From NCBI RefSeq assembly GCF_008642235.1, contig NZ_SJEV01000001.1, positions 682,001-746,000 of the forward strand: 64,000 bases of DNA. Reading direction: 5' to 3'. The stretch's first letter is position 1; every line of letters begins with the position of its first letter. Source of the DNA: Planctomonas psychrotolerans (GTDB taxonomy: Bacteria; Actinomycetota; Actinomycetes; Actinomycetales; Microbacteriaceae). Below, piece by piece: positions 1-8,285 of the stretch. Made by a program: the position numbers and the translations under genes. Under the pieces are notes generated by a model, which saw only the letters and a program-made list of their open reading frames with translations, did not search any database and was not told the DNA's origin.

Positions 1-249
1 GTGCGATTCGAGATCGCTGGCATCCCCGCGGCCATCACGGGTTCCCACGGGGTCGACCGCTGGCGTGTTCTCCATGAGGAACGTCGCGTCATCCTGTTCC
101 GACTGCCCATCGAGCGACTCACGCGTCTGCATCGGAACGATGAACTGCACGCGCGCATGCTGATCGAGAGTTGTGTGTTCCGCGCGGTGGCTGAGCTGCT
201 CGGCAAGGATCCCTGGGACCTGGCGCCCGACCGCTTCCGGCACTTCTGA
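1..249 (+). CDS. C-terminal part of a metallopeptidase-family protein (Rv3259-like), cut by the window edge
   Basis: The reading frame is open to the left edge and ends at a TGA; the GTG at position 1 is probably internal. The visible 82 residues contain VILFRLPIERLTR followed by a helical stretch ending AELLGKDPWDLAP. This resembles the C-terminus of the actinobacterial metallopeptidase family next to whiB2 (Rv3259 in M. tuberculosis: VLFRKPIER, then a His-Glu containing helix). The His-Glu pair of the family helix is not evident here (ARMLIESCVFRAV), so zinc binding is doubtful. The location two genes from whiB2 fits the family's usual context. Identification is by remembered similarity and is moderately secure. 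Confidence 0.55.
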   Translation: MRFEIAGIPAAITGSHGVDRWRVLHEERRVILFRLPIERLTRLHRNDELHARMLIESCVFRAVAELLGKDPWDLAPDRFRHF

Positions 250-343
250 TTGCGCGCGAGCGACTCCGGGCTACCGCGCACGACATTGTGGACACCGTAC
301 ACATGCCGCGGTATCGTGAGTCGCACGAACGGAGGCATGCGGC

Positions 344-952
344 ATGGGCGACCTGGTGGCGGTGGAGTACGTCTCACTGGATGGGGTGATGCAGGCCCCG
401 GGCGCACCCGACGAGGATCCCCGCGGGGGGTTCGAGCACGGCGGATGGGCCACGACCCGGTTCGCCGCCGACCCGGTGGCCATGCAGGCGTCCATGGAGG
501 GACACTCCGACACAGCCGCCCTGCTGTTCGGGCGTCGGACGTACGACCAACTGGTCGGTCACTGGCTGAACGCCCCCCAACCCAACCCGTTCGCCGATGT
601 GCTGCGGAAGACGCCGAAGTACGTGGCCTCCCGCACTCGGGCACCGCTCACGCATCCTCACTCGTTCCTGCTCGGGGAGAACACGCTCGAGTCCGTCGCG
701 TCTTTGACGAAGGAGAGCGCGGGGGACGTCGTTCTGCTCGGCAGCGGGATGCTCGTGCGCGACCTCGCGGCCGCCGGTCTGGTCGACCGCTACCTCCTCT
801 CGATCCTGCCGGTCGTGCTCGGAACGGGCACCCGACTGTTCGGCGACACCTTCGCTCCCATGGAGGTGGTGTCCAGCACGATCTCCCCCACCGGAACCGT
901 CGTCGCGACGTATCGGGTGGTCAGGGAACGAGACATCGACGGGCAGCGCTGA
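344..952 (+). CDS. RibD C-terminal/dihydrofolate-reductase-fold protein
   Basis: A 202-residue cytoplasmic protein of the stand-alone RibD-C family (YyaP/YwjB type), presumed NAD(P)H-dependent reductases of unknown substrate. It opens with the typical VEYVSLDGVMQAPG. It has LLFGRRTYDQLVGHW near residue 65 and the nucleotide-site segment DVVLLGSGMLVRDL, followed by LPVVLGTGTRLF. Length is normal for the family. The ATG is preceded by GGAGG at a good distance (331-335), which fixes the start. It converges with the DUF5719 gene downstream. The family is clear; the physiological reaction is not. Confidence 0.85.
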   Translation: MGDLVAVEYVSLDGVMQAPGAPDEDPRGGFEHGGWATTRFAADPVAMQASMEGHSDTAALLFGRRTYDQLVGHWLNAPQPNPFADVLRKTPKYVASRTRAPLTHPHSFLLGENTLESVASLTKESAGDVVLLGSGMLVRDLAAAGLVDRYLLSILPVVLGTGTRLFGDTFAPMEVVSSTISPTGTVVATYRVVRERDIDGQR

Positions 953-991
953 CCGGTCGACTCCCGGCCAGCCCACGCAGCGCGCGTGTCC

Positions 992-2599
992 TCAGGGGTA
1001 GATCCGCAGTGCTGATGCGGAGGGGTTCGCGGGGTTGACCGCGAATGCGGAGAACTTGCCCTCGCCGAGGAAGGTGACCTGCGCGAACACCGGCTGCGAC
1101 GGGTCCAACCGGTAGACGACGCCCGCGGTGATCGGCACGCTGGTCGCCGACGCCGGGGCGACCTCGATCTGGATGGCGTCACCCGACGTCGGGGTGAGGA
1201 CGACCGTGCTCACGTCATTCCCCGGGTTGACCACGTGCAGCATGGCGCCCGGACCGTTGGGCACGGCGAGCATGGTCTCCCGGTCCACCGGACCGACGGG
1301 AGCGACCAACCACCCGAAGTCGATTCCTCCGCCATTGGCTCCGCCGCCCGTGCTGGACCGGGCACTCGCAACGATCGGCTCGGTGGACTCGACCGTCACC
1401 GTGTAGATGCCCTCCCCGAGTTCCTCGAACGGCACGTCCGTCACCTGGCCGGCGACGACATCCAATTCGAAGGAGGTTCCGCCGGGGCTGCCGTCCTCCG
1501 TGGCCACCCCTACGGTGATGGTCGCGTCTTCGGTCCCGGGTACGAGCACGCGGAGCACGGTTTCCGTGTCCGATCCGGCGCTCTCATCCTCACCGGGGAT
1601 CGGTACGCCGGGCTCCGCGGGCGCAGCTGGGTCGGCGGGCTCGGGTGCCGCGGGCGCAGCCGGGTCGGCGGGTGCAACCGGGTCTGCGGGGGCAGCCGGG
1701 TCCGCGGGCGCGGCCGGGTCGGCGGGCGCAGCCGGGTCGGCGGGCGCAGCCGGGTCGGCGGGCGCGGGTGCCGCGGGAGCGACCCGCAACCCGGGGATGA
1801 TCTGGGTGAGACTGGGAGCGGCCGTGGGTCCCGTGAGTTCGACCCCGCCGGGCTGAAGGCCGCGGACGATGCTCTGCTGCAGCACGGCGGACACCGGCCC
1901 GCCCCGGCTCTCGACCCGCACGACCGGCGCTTCGAGGTTGGGCGCCAGCCCCGCGAGGGGGATGATGCGCTGGGCTCCCGCCGGAATCGGGATGCCGTCG
2001 GCGCCGGGCGCAGCCACCACACCTTCTTTTCCGTACACGGAGAGGTCGACAGTCGCCGTGACGTCGGACGGATTACTGAGGAGCACGACCGAGGTGCGGC
2101 CGACCTCCGTGGATCCCGCCGCGAGCCAGCTGTCACTCCCGGCCTCGGCGCAGGCGGTGGCCGTGAAGCCGATCAGGTCCCCGTTGTTCACGTCCTGCGA
2201 CTCGGAGCCACCGAGGAGTGTCGGCACGCCCTCCACCGCTCCCGGCGCGGTGATCACGGCGGGGCTTCCGGGGACCGGACCCGGTCGCACGTCGATCGCA
2301 TCGAGTCCGCGCGTGGAAGGGTCCTCGCTCGACGTGGCATCGCTGATCACGTCGGGTGCGTTCACGAAGTCGGCCACGGTCGCGTCCATGCCGCCATCGG
2401 CGCCGAGTCGCACGACACCACCGGCGCACACGCGTTGCTGCTCCGTCGGCTCGGGCGTGATGAGCGCCGACGGCGGGTTCACCTCGTAGGCGGGCATGGG
2501 CACCGCCGACGTGACCACCACGACGCCCGCGACGACGGCGACCCCCGCGAGACCGCCGGCCACGCGTGCGCCCCGAAGGAGCGTCGATCGCCTAGACAT
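992..2599 (-). CDS. DUF5719 family secreted/membrane-anchored protein
   Basis: A 535-residue protein with an N-terminal hydrophobic segment (about residues 14-36: GLAGVAVVAGVVVVTSAVP) acting as signal or anchor, so most of it lies outside the membrane. Around residues 270-325 there is a low-complexity Pro/Ala/Asp linker built from repeats of the unit ADPAAP. The rest looks like tandem beta-rich domains. It matches DUF5719, an actinobacterial family of unknown function encoded beside whiB2 and a large membrane glycosyltransferase. The start is fixed by AGGAGG just upstream. It overlaps the preceding gene by 8 bp, implying co-translation. A cell-wall role is inference from context. Confidence 0.75.
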   Translation of the reverse strand: MSRRSTLLRGARVAGGLAGVAVVAGVVVVTSAVPMPAYEVNPPSALITPEPTEQQRVCAGGVVRLGADGGMDATVADFVNAPDVISDATSSEDPSTRGLDAIDVRPGPVPGSPAVITAPGAVEGVPTLLGGSESQDVNNGDLIGFTATACAEAGSDSWLAAGSTEVGRTSVVLLSNPSDVTATVDLSVYGKEGVVAAPGADGIPIPAGAQRIIPLAGLAPNLEAPVVRVESRGGPVSAVLQQSIVRGLQPGGVELTGPTAAPSLTQIIPGLRVAPAAPAPADPAAPADPAAPADPAAPADPAAPADPVAPADPAAPAAPEPADPAAPAEPGVPIPGEDESAGSDTETVLRVLVPGTEDATITVGVATEDGSPGGTSFELDVVAGQVTDVPFEELGEGIYTVTVESTEPIVASARSSTGGGANGGGIDFGWLVAPVGPVDRETMLAVPNGPGAMLHVVNPGNDVSTVVLTPTSGDAIQIEVAPASATSVPITAGVVYRLDPSQPVFAQVTFLGEGKFSAFAVNPANPSASALRIYP

Positions 2600-5500
2600 C
2601 GTTCCTCCTCATGTCCGCGTCGGCGGCGGAGGGCACGTCGTCGTCGATCTGCGGGATGTCGCCGATCTCCTCCACCTCGACGGTCTGGCCGGTCGGCTCG
2701 TCGACATAGGAGTCGAGCGTGATGTCGGCGTCCTCGGGACGCGGCGCATCGGGCGACTCACCGATATCCGTGTCGACCCGTCTGCGTCGCACCTCGGGAA
2801 GGGGGCGGCTGCTGGCAGCGAGACCCCCGGTGGGGATGGCGATGAGCAGGGTGAGCCCGAAGACCAGCGCCTGAGCGGCCAGGATGCCGACGCCGGTCGG
2901 AGTGTCGAGGTTGTCGGGCTCGGTCTCGATAGCGACGGGTGACGCGTCGTTCACGACGGGGTACCGCCAGAGCACACCCGCCGAGGTGTCGCCCACGCGG
3001 GTGAGCAGGGCGTTCTCGTCGAGGGCCGACGCCGCGCGAGCCTCCGTGGAGTCGAGCTCGGCCGGGTCGACGCCCTCACCGACGGACCCCTCCTCCAGCA
3101 GGACGAACCCGATCTGCAGCGCGGTCAGTTCCTCGCTCGCGTCGAATCCGCTGCGGGACGCCAGATTTGCGGCGAGGGTGGCCAGACGCCGGTCCCGTAC
3201 GGTGGGGTCCGTGGCGGTCGTCGCCAGGGTGGTCTGGTTGTCGAGCACCGGTCCGACGCCGCGCACGAGATCGGCTCGGACGCCGCCGTCGCGTTCCGGC
3301 TGGAGCACCAGAGTGGCGATGTCGGGTCGGGTGACGGCCTCCGCCGTGACATAGGCGGGCAGGGTGCGACCCTCGCCGGCGCGGACGACGGACGTGCCGA
3401 CGGCCGGGGCGAGAAGCAGCGGCACGGCCACGATGGTGAGCGTGCCGGTGGCGATGAGGGCGGGCCCGAGCGCGAACCGTCCGAGAGCGGTCATCGCGAA
3501 CACAGCGGCCCCGATGAGGCCGAGCCACAGCAGACTCAGCCCGGCCCCCGGCCACACCGGGATGACGTCGGGTCCGACGGACGTGGCGGTGAACCGCAGA
3601 GCGAACGTCGCTGTGGCAAATCCCAGTACGGCCACCGCGATGGCCCAGACGCCGCGGCGAGGATGCGGCAGGAAGAGCGCGGACAGGGCGATGAGGATGA
3701 GCGGAGCCACCAGAACGGTGACCACCACCGCGGGCGGCACGCCGAACAGGCCGTCGGCGCCGACGAGGCGCGGCCAGTGACCGAGGTCGCTGGTCGGGAA
3801 CCCCAACCCGAGCGTCCAATCCGCCGGTGGCCGGAAGGCGGTCGGCACTCCCGGATCGGCGAACACCGCGAGCCAGTTACCGCGCTCTCCGTGATACCAG
3901 GCGAGCGGGGCGAAGAGGACGACGAGGGGAAGCGGTACCGCGATGTGCCGAACGAGGCGTCGACCGCTCGAGATCAGTGCGGCGAGCCAGAGAAGCAGCA
4001 GGGCGGGGATCAGGAAGGGAGCGCTCGCTCCGGTGGCCGCGAGCAGAATAGCGGTCGCCGCCGAGGCGCTCCACGACCGGGATGCGGCGACGCCCGCGAA
4101 GAACAACCACGGCAGCAGCAGGTGCACGAGCACCGCCGCGAGCCGACCGGACTCCAGTGCGGCGAGGAACGGCGGCGAGAGCGTCCAGAGCACCGCGGCT
4201 ACGGCCCGCAGCCAGCCGTGCGGTGTGATGCGGGAGGCGCACAACCACGATCCGAGGGCGGCGAGCGGTAGAGCCCCGACGAAAACGTAGACGATGCTGG
4301 TCGACGGTGCCCAGAACGTGATGGTGCCGAGCACGGCGAGCACGTACGTGAAGGGGTCGGCCGGACCGACGATTCCGAGGCCGCTCTCGATGTAGCCGTA
4401 ACCGACGTTCGACCACAGGTCGCCGACGGTGGGGCTGAGCGGGAGGAGGGGGCCGCCGGCCAGCGACACGGCGCCGAGAAGTGGGGCGAACAGCACCGCG
4501 GCGAGCACGATCGCGGCGAGCACCGTCCACGCTCCCCCGGTGGAGAGGAACTGGATCCCCTCGGCGTGCACCTGGTGGAGGGCGCGGTACTGGTCGCGAG
4601 CCAGCATCCGGCGCCGTCTGCCCTCGTCGAGGGGTTGGCGGAGCGGCGCGATGGAGGCCCAGCCGGCGGAACGGGTGCGCGCAAGTCGCCGGCGTGCGGC
4701 GACGATCTGGCGACCGGCGACGGCCACCGAGAGCGCGGCCGTGATCTCGCCCGGCACCGCCGTGGGCTGTTTGCGGACGAGCTGCATGAACGACCGCAGG
4801 ATCGCGAGGGGCAGCAACGACAACCAGTGCAGCGGCACGGCCAGCGCCGGCGCGTAGACGAGTCGTCGGTAGAGCTGCGCGGTGCGGGCGAGACGCCTGC
4901 GCTTGCGCCGTGTGGTCGCAGCCCCCAGGTGGTCGGTGCCGGGCGCACGCTCACCCGCGGAGAGCAGTCGCGCCGAGGGGACCAGCTGCACCCGGTGGCC
5001 GGCGAGGCGCGCCCGGACGCAGAAGTCGAGTGCGTCGTCGACCGCATTCAGGCCATCGTCGAATCCGCCCAGTTCCAACCACAGCGAGTGCCGCACGAGC
5101 ATGCCGCCGGCCGCGACGGCGAGCACATCGCTGAGACCGTCGTGCTGCGCTTGGTCGAGTTCGCCCTCCACGATGGGAACCGACGCACCGAGGGTGGTCA
5201 TGGTCTCACCGAACTCGTGGATTCTCGCCACGTTGCGGTGCTCCATGAGCTTCGGACCGGCCACCGCGACGCTCGGGGCGATCTCGACCGCCCCGAGCAA
5301 CTCGGCGAGGGCGTCGGCTTCCGGCGCATTATCGGCGGAGAGCAGCCAGAGCCACTCGTTCGGCGAGGCAGGCGGTGTCGCCACCCGGACGGCGGCGGCC
5401 ACGGCGGACCCGAAGGTGGAGCTGGCCGGCACCGCAACGAGATGGGTGGGATCGTAGGCGGCGAGGAGGTCGGCGCTGGTGTCGGTGGATCCCAGATCCA

Positions 5501-5612
5501 CCGCGATGACCGCATCCGGAGGCCGGGTCTGGGCACTCAGCGCTCCAAGAGTCGCCGACAGGTACTCCGCCGCGTTGTGGGCGACGAGTATTGCAGTGAC
5601 TTTCGGACGCAT
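2592..5612 (-). CDS. Large membrane glycosyltransferase, family 2
   Basis: A 1006-residue protein with an N-terminal GT2 domain (about 1-230), opening VTAILVAHNAAEYL with the donor-site segments VDLGSTDTSADLL and WLLSADNAPEADALAE. Many hydrophobic helices follow from about residue 250 onward, and the C-terminus is hydrophilic and acidic. Such GT2-polytopic fusions transfer sugars at the membrane face during cell-wall polysaccharide synthesis; the exact sugar is unknown. It lies 80 bp downstream of whiB2 on the same strand and overlaps the DUF5719 start, so the two form an operon. TAGAGT lies 8 nt upstream of the ATG, compatible with a leaderless or near-leaderless transcript. Confidence 0.85.
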   Translation of the reverse strand: MRPKVTAILVAHNAAEYLSATLGALSAQTRPPDAVIAVDLGSTDTSADLLAAYDPTHLVAVPASSTFGSAVAAAVRVATPPASPNEWLWLLSADNAPEADALAELLGAVEIAPSVAVAGPKLMEHRNVARIHEFGETMTTLGASVPIVEGELDQAQHDGLSDVLAVAAGGMLVRHSLWLELGGFDDGLNAVDDALDFCVRARLAGHRVQLVPSARLLSAGERAPGTDHLGAATTRRKRRRLARTAQLYRRLVYAPALAVPLHWLSLLPLAILRSFMQLVRKQPTAVPGEITAALSVAVAGRQIVAARRRLARTRSAGWASIAPLRQPLDEGRRRRMLARDQYRALHQVHAEGIQFLSTGGAWTVLAAIVLAAVLFAPLLGAVSLAGGPLLPLSPTVGDLWSNVGYGYIESGLGIVGPADPFTYVLAVLGTITFWAPSTSIVYVFVGALPLAALGSWLCASRITPHGWLRAVAAVLWTLSPPFLAALESGRLAAVLVHLLLPWLFFAGVAASRSWSASAATAILLAATGASAPFLIPALLLLWLAALISSGRRLVRHIAVPLPLVVLFAPLAWYHGERGNWLAVFADPGVPTAFRPPADWTLGLGFPTSDLGHWPRLVGADGLFGVPPAVVVTVLVAPLILIALSALFLPHPRRGVWAIAVAVLGFATATFALRFTATSVGPDVIPVWPGAGLSLLWLGLIGAAVFAMTALGRFALGPALIATGTLTIVAVPLLLAPAVGTSVVRAGEGRTLPAYVTAEAVTRPDIATLVLQPERDGGVRADLVRGVGPVLDNQTTLATTATDPTVRDRRLATLAANLASRSGFDASEELTALQIGFVLLEEGSVGEGVDPAELDSTEARAASALDENALLTRVGDTSAGVLWRYPVVNDASPVAIETEPDNLDTPTGVGILAAQALVFGLTLLIAIPTGGLAASSRPLPEVRRRRVDTDIGESPDAPRPEDADITLDSYVDEPTGQTVEVEEIGDIPQIDDDVPSAADADMRRNDV

Positions 5613-5692
5613 CGCACTCGACTCTAGACGCGGATCCGGGTTACGAACGCCACGAGGTGCGGCGGGTTCGAACTGTCGGTGGCGCGACGCGC

Positions 5693-6013
5693 CTAGCTGG
5701 CCCGCTTACGAAGCTTGCGGCGCTCGCGCTCCGACAGGCCGCCCCAGATGCCGAAACGCTCGTCGTTCCCGAGGGCGTATTCGAGGCACTGGGACTTGAC
5801 CTCGCAGGCGGAGCAGATCTTCTTGGCGTCGCGGGTGGACCCGCCCTTTTCCGGGAAGAACGCCTCGGGATCCGTCTGCGCACAGAGCGAATCCGCCTGC
5901 CAAGCGAGGGGGTTGTCGTCGTCGACGGAGGTTCGGACACCCGGTACACCCAGGCGGACCGGGTCGACGAACCAGTCGTCGGGGACACCGGAAAGGTAGT
6001 CTGGTACGGCCAT
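5693..6013 (-). CDS. whiB2: WhiB-family iron-sulfur regulator (WhiB2/WhmD type)
   Basis: A 106-residue protein with four Fe-S ligand cysteines, C44, C67, C70 and C76 (LCAQTDPEAFF, then CSACEVKSQC). It has the beta-turn motif FGIWGGLSERERR and a basic C-terminus. DPEAFFPEKGG and the GIWGGLSERERR tail are typical of WhiB2, the essential septation regulator called WhiB in Streptomyces and WhmD in mycobacteria. The ATG at 6013 is preceded by GAGGA at a good distance; an upstream extension to 6058 lacks a ribosome site. A perfect palindrome lies 52-65 nt upstream. Neighbours downstream are the membrane glycosyltransferase and DUF5719 genes, a conserved Microbacteriaceae arrangement. Confidence 0.93.
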   Translation of the reverse strand: MAVPDYLSGVPDDWFVDPVRLGVPGVRTSVDDDNPLAWQADSLCAQTDPEAFFPEKGGSTRDAKKICSACEVKSQCLEYALGNDERFGIWGGLSERERRKLRKRAS

Positions 6014-6064
6014 ATCACAATTCCTCACGACACGGGCTAGCGACTTGCCCGCGCACACCCATAA

Positions 6065-6078
6065 TTACACCGGTGTAA
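6065..6078. promoter_or_regulatory. Perfect 14-bp palindrome in the whiB2 promoter region
   Basis: TTACACCGGTGTAA is fully self-complementary and lies 52-65 nt upstream of the whiB2 start in an AT-rich patch. It is a good candidate operator overlapping the core promoter. It resembles, but with one extra central base, the BldD box TNACNC(A/T)GNGTNA that controls whiB in Streptomyces. Assignment to a particular regulator is inference. Confidence 0.5.
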
Positions 6079-6205
6079 CTCCGTCACGTCAAGTCGCGAA
6101 TGGTAAACCTTAAGGTGCCGCTAGAGGGTTGAATTGCGCTTGGGCGTGTCGCGCCGCTGCGCCCCCTCCTCCACCGTCGCCGCGGTCTCCGCGACCTCTT
6201 GAGGA

Positions 6206-6345
6206 CGGTGCCCATACGGACCCTGAGCTTGTCGAAGGGACGGTGCCCATACGGTCCCTGAGCTTGTCGAAGGGACGGTGCCCATACGGTCCCTGAGCTT
6301 GTCGAAGGGACGGTGCCCATACGGTCCCTGAGCTTGTCGAAGGGA
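6206..6345 (-). repeat. Repeat array A: four 35-bp tandem units of a REP-like hairpin
   Basis: Four head-to-tail units of exactly 35 bp start at 6206, 6241, 6276 and 6311. Each contains the element GGTCCCT-GAGCTTGTCGA-AGGGACG read on the + strand, i.e. the opposite orientation from arrays B-D. The 7-bp outer arms are complementary, giving a hairpin with an 11-nt loop. The spacer is the same in each unit (GGTGCCCATAC). The array lies between the divergent whiB2 and GIY-YIG genes. Confidence 0.95.
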
Positions 6346-6424
6346 CAGTACCCCTCCTCTACTGCCTCTCCGTCCTGCCCTCACTCCACCGCTCCCATCG
6401 GCGCGACGGCACACGGGAGAAAGC

Positions 6425-6730
6425 GTGCCACCGTCACGGATGCCTCACGTCTACATCCTCGAGCTTTTCAACGGCGTCTACTACACCGGCAGCACAATCG
6501 ACCTCGACGTTCGCCTCGCCCAGCACGCGGCGGGAGAGGGAGCGAACTTCACGCGGAAGTACCTGCCATTCACGCTCGTCTTCTGCAAGGAGGTCGACTC
6601 GGTCGCAACGGCGTTCGCGTGGGAGAAGCAGATACAGGGTTGGAGCCGAGTGAAGAAGCGTGCGCTCATCGAAGGCCGATTCGCGGATTTACCCGGGCTC
6701 TCGCGCCATAGATCGAGTCGCGAAGGGTGA
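6425..6730 (+). CDS. GIY-YIG domain endonuclease-like protein
   Basis: A 101-residue single-domain GIY-YIG protein (YhbQ/UPF0213 type). It has HVYILELFNGVYYTG as the two-part GIY-YIG motif, the conserved Arg in DLDVRLAQH, and the catalytic-type Glu in AFAWEKQIQGW followed by SRVKKRALI. These small proteins are presumed DNA nucleases of unclear biological role. The GTG start is chosen because GGGAG precedes it by 6 nt; an ATG 15 nt further in is possible. The gene sits alone between two arrays of the same repeat in opposite orientation, which suggests it moves, or is rearranged, with them. Confidence 0.85.
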   Translation: MPPSRMPHVYILELFNGVYYTGSTIDLDVRLAQHAAGEGANFTRKYLPFTLVFCKEVDSVATAFAWEKQIQGWSRVKKRALIEGRFADLPGLSRHRSSREG

Positions 6731-6744
6731 TGCGTCGGTTGCGC

Positions 6745-7045
6745 CCCTTCGACAGGCTCAGGGACCGTGGGGTTGCGTCCCTTCGACAGGCTCAGGGACC
6801 GTGGGGTTGCGTCCCTTCGACAGGCTCAGGGAGCGTATGCGTGCGTCACTTCGACGAACTCAGGGACCGTATAGGTGCATCCCTTCGACAAGCTCAGGGA
6901 CCGTATGCGTGCGTCCCTTCGACAAGCTCAGGGACCGTATCCCGGCAGCGCCCCTCCGACAGGCTCAGGGACCGTGGGTGTACGCCCCCTCGACAGGCTC
7001 AGGGACCGCATCCAGGCAGCGCCCCTCCGACAGGCTCGGGGCCCG
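6745..7045 (+). repeat. Repeat array B: nine REP-like units
   Basis: Nine copies of CCCTTCGACA(A/G)GCTCAGGGACCG start near 6745, 6779, 6813, 6847, 6881, 6915, 6951, 6985 and 7021. The period is 34-36 bp, all in + orientation. Later units diverge (CCCCTCCGACAGG, and CTCGGGGCCCG in the last). The array fills the gap between the converging 3' ends of the GIY-YIG gene and galE. Confidence 0.95.
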
Positions 7046-7051
7046 CAGGGG

Positions 7052-8020
7052 TCAGGCGGGGGGCGCGGCTCGGCGCGCACCCCAGGCACTCTCCACCATC
7101 TCCGCGAGGGTGTGGCGCATCTTCCAGTCGAGATCGCGGGCCGCAAGGTCACCCGAGGCGACGATCCGCGCCGGATCCCCCGCCCGTCGCGCGGCGATCC
7201 TGGGCTCGAAGTCGATGCCTGTCACCTGCGCGACCGTCGACATGATCTCTCCCACGGATACACCCTCGCCACTGCCGAGGTTGTACACGGGCTCGATCGC
7301 CTCCCGCGCGTCCAACCGCCGGGCGGCGGCGACGTGCGAGATCGCGAGGTCCGACACGTGGATGTAGTCGCGCACGCAGGTGCCGTCGGGCGTCGGATAG
7401 TCGGTTCCGTTGATGCTCGGGACCCGACCGTCGATCAGCGCCTCGAACACGAGCGGGAACAGGTTGTGCGGGCTCGCGTCATACAGGTTCGACGCCCCCG
7501 ACCCGACCACATTGAAGTAGCGCAGGCTGGTGTGTCGAAGGCCCGCCGCGATTCCCTGGTCCCGCAGCAACCACTCACCGATGAGCTTCGATTCGCCATA
7601 GGGGGATTCGGGGCTCTTCGGGGTGTCCTCGGTCACCAGGTCCGTGTCCGGCGTGCCGTAGACCGCCGCGCTCGATGAAAAGACGATCGCGTCCACACCG
7701 GCGCGCTCCATCTCCTCGAGAAGCAGCACCGTCGCGGTCACGTTCTGCTGATAGGTGTGGAGCGGTTTGGTGACCGAGACGCCGGCGTACTTGAATCCCG
7801 CGACGTGCACGACCCCGGTGATGTCGTGCTGCTCGAAAGCGGATCGCACGACGTCGCGGTCGAGCAGGGTGCCGCGCACGAACGGGACACCGTCGGGCAC
7901 GAATGAACTCTTGCCGCTCGAGAGGTCATCGAGCACGACCGCGTCCATGCCTGCCTCGCGAAAGGCTGCGACAACGTGTGAACCGATGTAGCCGGCGCCG
8001 CCGGTAACCAACCAAGCCAT
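7052..8020 (-). CDS. galE: UDP-glucose 4-epimerase
   Basis: A 322-residue short-chain dehydrogenase-fold epimerase interconverting UDP-glucose and UDP-galactose in the cytoplasm. The NAD-binding glycine motif GGAGYIG is at residues 7-13. The catalytic serine segment is FSSSAAVYG (114-122) and the Y-x-x-x-K pair is Y141/K145 in SPYGESK. DDLSSG at 31-36 is also typical. Length is slightly below the common 330-340. The product feeds surface glycan synthesis together with the large locus downstream. TAGCCT lies 6 nt upstream of the ATG (8027-8032), fitting a leaderless transcript. Confidence 0.93.
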   Translation of the reverse strand: MAWLVTGGAGYIGSHVVAAFREAGMDAVVLDDLSSGKSSFVPDGVPFVRGTLLDRDVVRSAFEQHDITGVVHVAGFKYAGVSVTKPLHTYQQNVTATVLLLEEMERAGVDAIVFSSSAAVYGTPDTDLVTEDTPKSPESPYGESKLIGEWLLRDQGIAAGLRHTSLRYFNVVGSGASNLYDASPHNLFPLVFEALIDGRVPSINGTDYPTPDGTCVRDYIHVSDLAISHVAAARRLDAREAIEPVYNLGSGEGVSVGEIMSTVAQVTGIDFEPRIAARRAGDPARIVASGDLAARDLDWKMRHTLAEMVESAWGARRAAPPA

Positions 8021-8029
8021 GACGCAAGG

Positions 8030-8182
8030 CTAACGCGTGGTCATGTCCGGCAGTCCGTTCTCGAGGTGACGAGAAGTAGGAACCGTGCTCGGGTTCCCGT
8101 AGCCGTCGTGCGCCATCAGCACGACCGTTCGAGCGACGCTCACCACTACCAATGCGGCGAGGAGGAGAAGGAAAATGGTCAT
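8030..8182 (-). CDS. Small single-pass membrane protein, 50 residues
   Basis: A short reading frame starting MTIFLLLLAALVVVSVARTVV: one N-terminal membrane helix (about residues 3-22) followed by a hydrophilic tail containing HDGYGNPS. Similar tiny proteins (one helix, then DGYG and P) occur in Microbacteriaceae. It is encoded divergently from the glxA-like gene, and palindromic sites lie between the two, which suggests it is the regulator's neighbour target. No strong ribosome site is seen and function is unknown; existence as a gene is only moderately supported. Confidence 0.4.
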   Translation of the reverse strand: MTIFLLLLAALVVVSVARTVVLMAHDGYGNPSTVPTSRHLENGLPDMTTR

Positions 8183-8209
8183 GGCAGTAACGCTATGAAT
8201 TGCGGATAC

Positions 8210-8254
8210 CTGCCACCAGTGGCAGAATCGCCGGCAAGAGGCACAATTCTGCCA
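8210..8254. promoter_or_regulatory. Candidate operator for the GlxA-like regulator
   Basis: An inverted repeat CTGCCAC-CA-GTGGCAG occupies 8210-8225, with another half-site TTCTGCCA at 8247-8254 and TGGCAG at 8182-8187. The sites lie in the 103-bp gap between two divergent genes. TGCCA/TGGCA half-sites are common for AraC-type regulators of the GlxA group, so autoregulation and control of the small membrane gene are plausible but unproven. Confidence 0.45.
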
Positions 8255-8285
8255 GAGTCTGTTTCCCGCTTCGAAAGGTCGCTTC

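Noticed and set aside
250-1038. A 262-codon + frame across the RibD-fold gene
   Set aside because: It is Arg/Gly-rich in the manner of out-of-frame GC-rich translation. The 344-952 frame has the family motifs and a ribosome site.
5615-5692. tRNA-like GGGTTCGAACT segment between whiB2 and the glycosyltransferase gene
   Set aside because: Only a T-loop-like string is present. No acceptor stem or anticodon arm can be formed in the 80-bp gap.
6206-7045. CRISPR array
   Set aside because: The period of about 35 bp looked suggestive, but the parts between repeats are the same from unit to unit rather than unique spacers, the repeat itself varies, and no cas gene is present.
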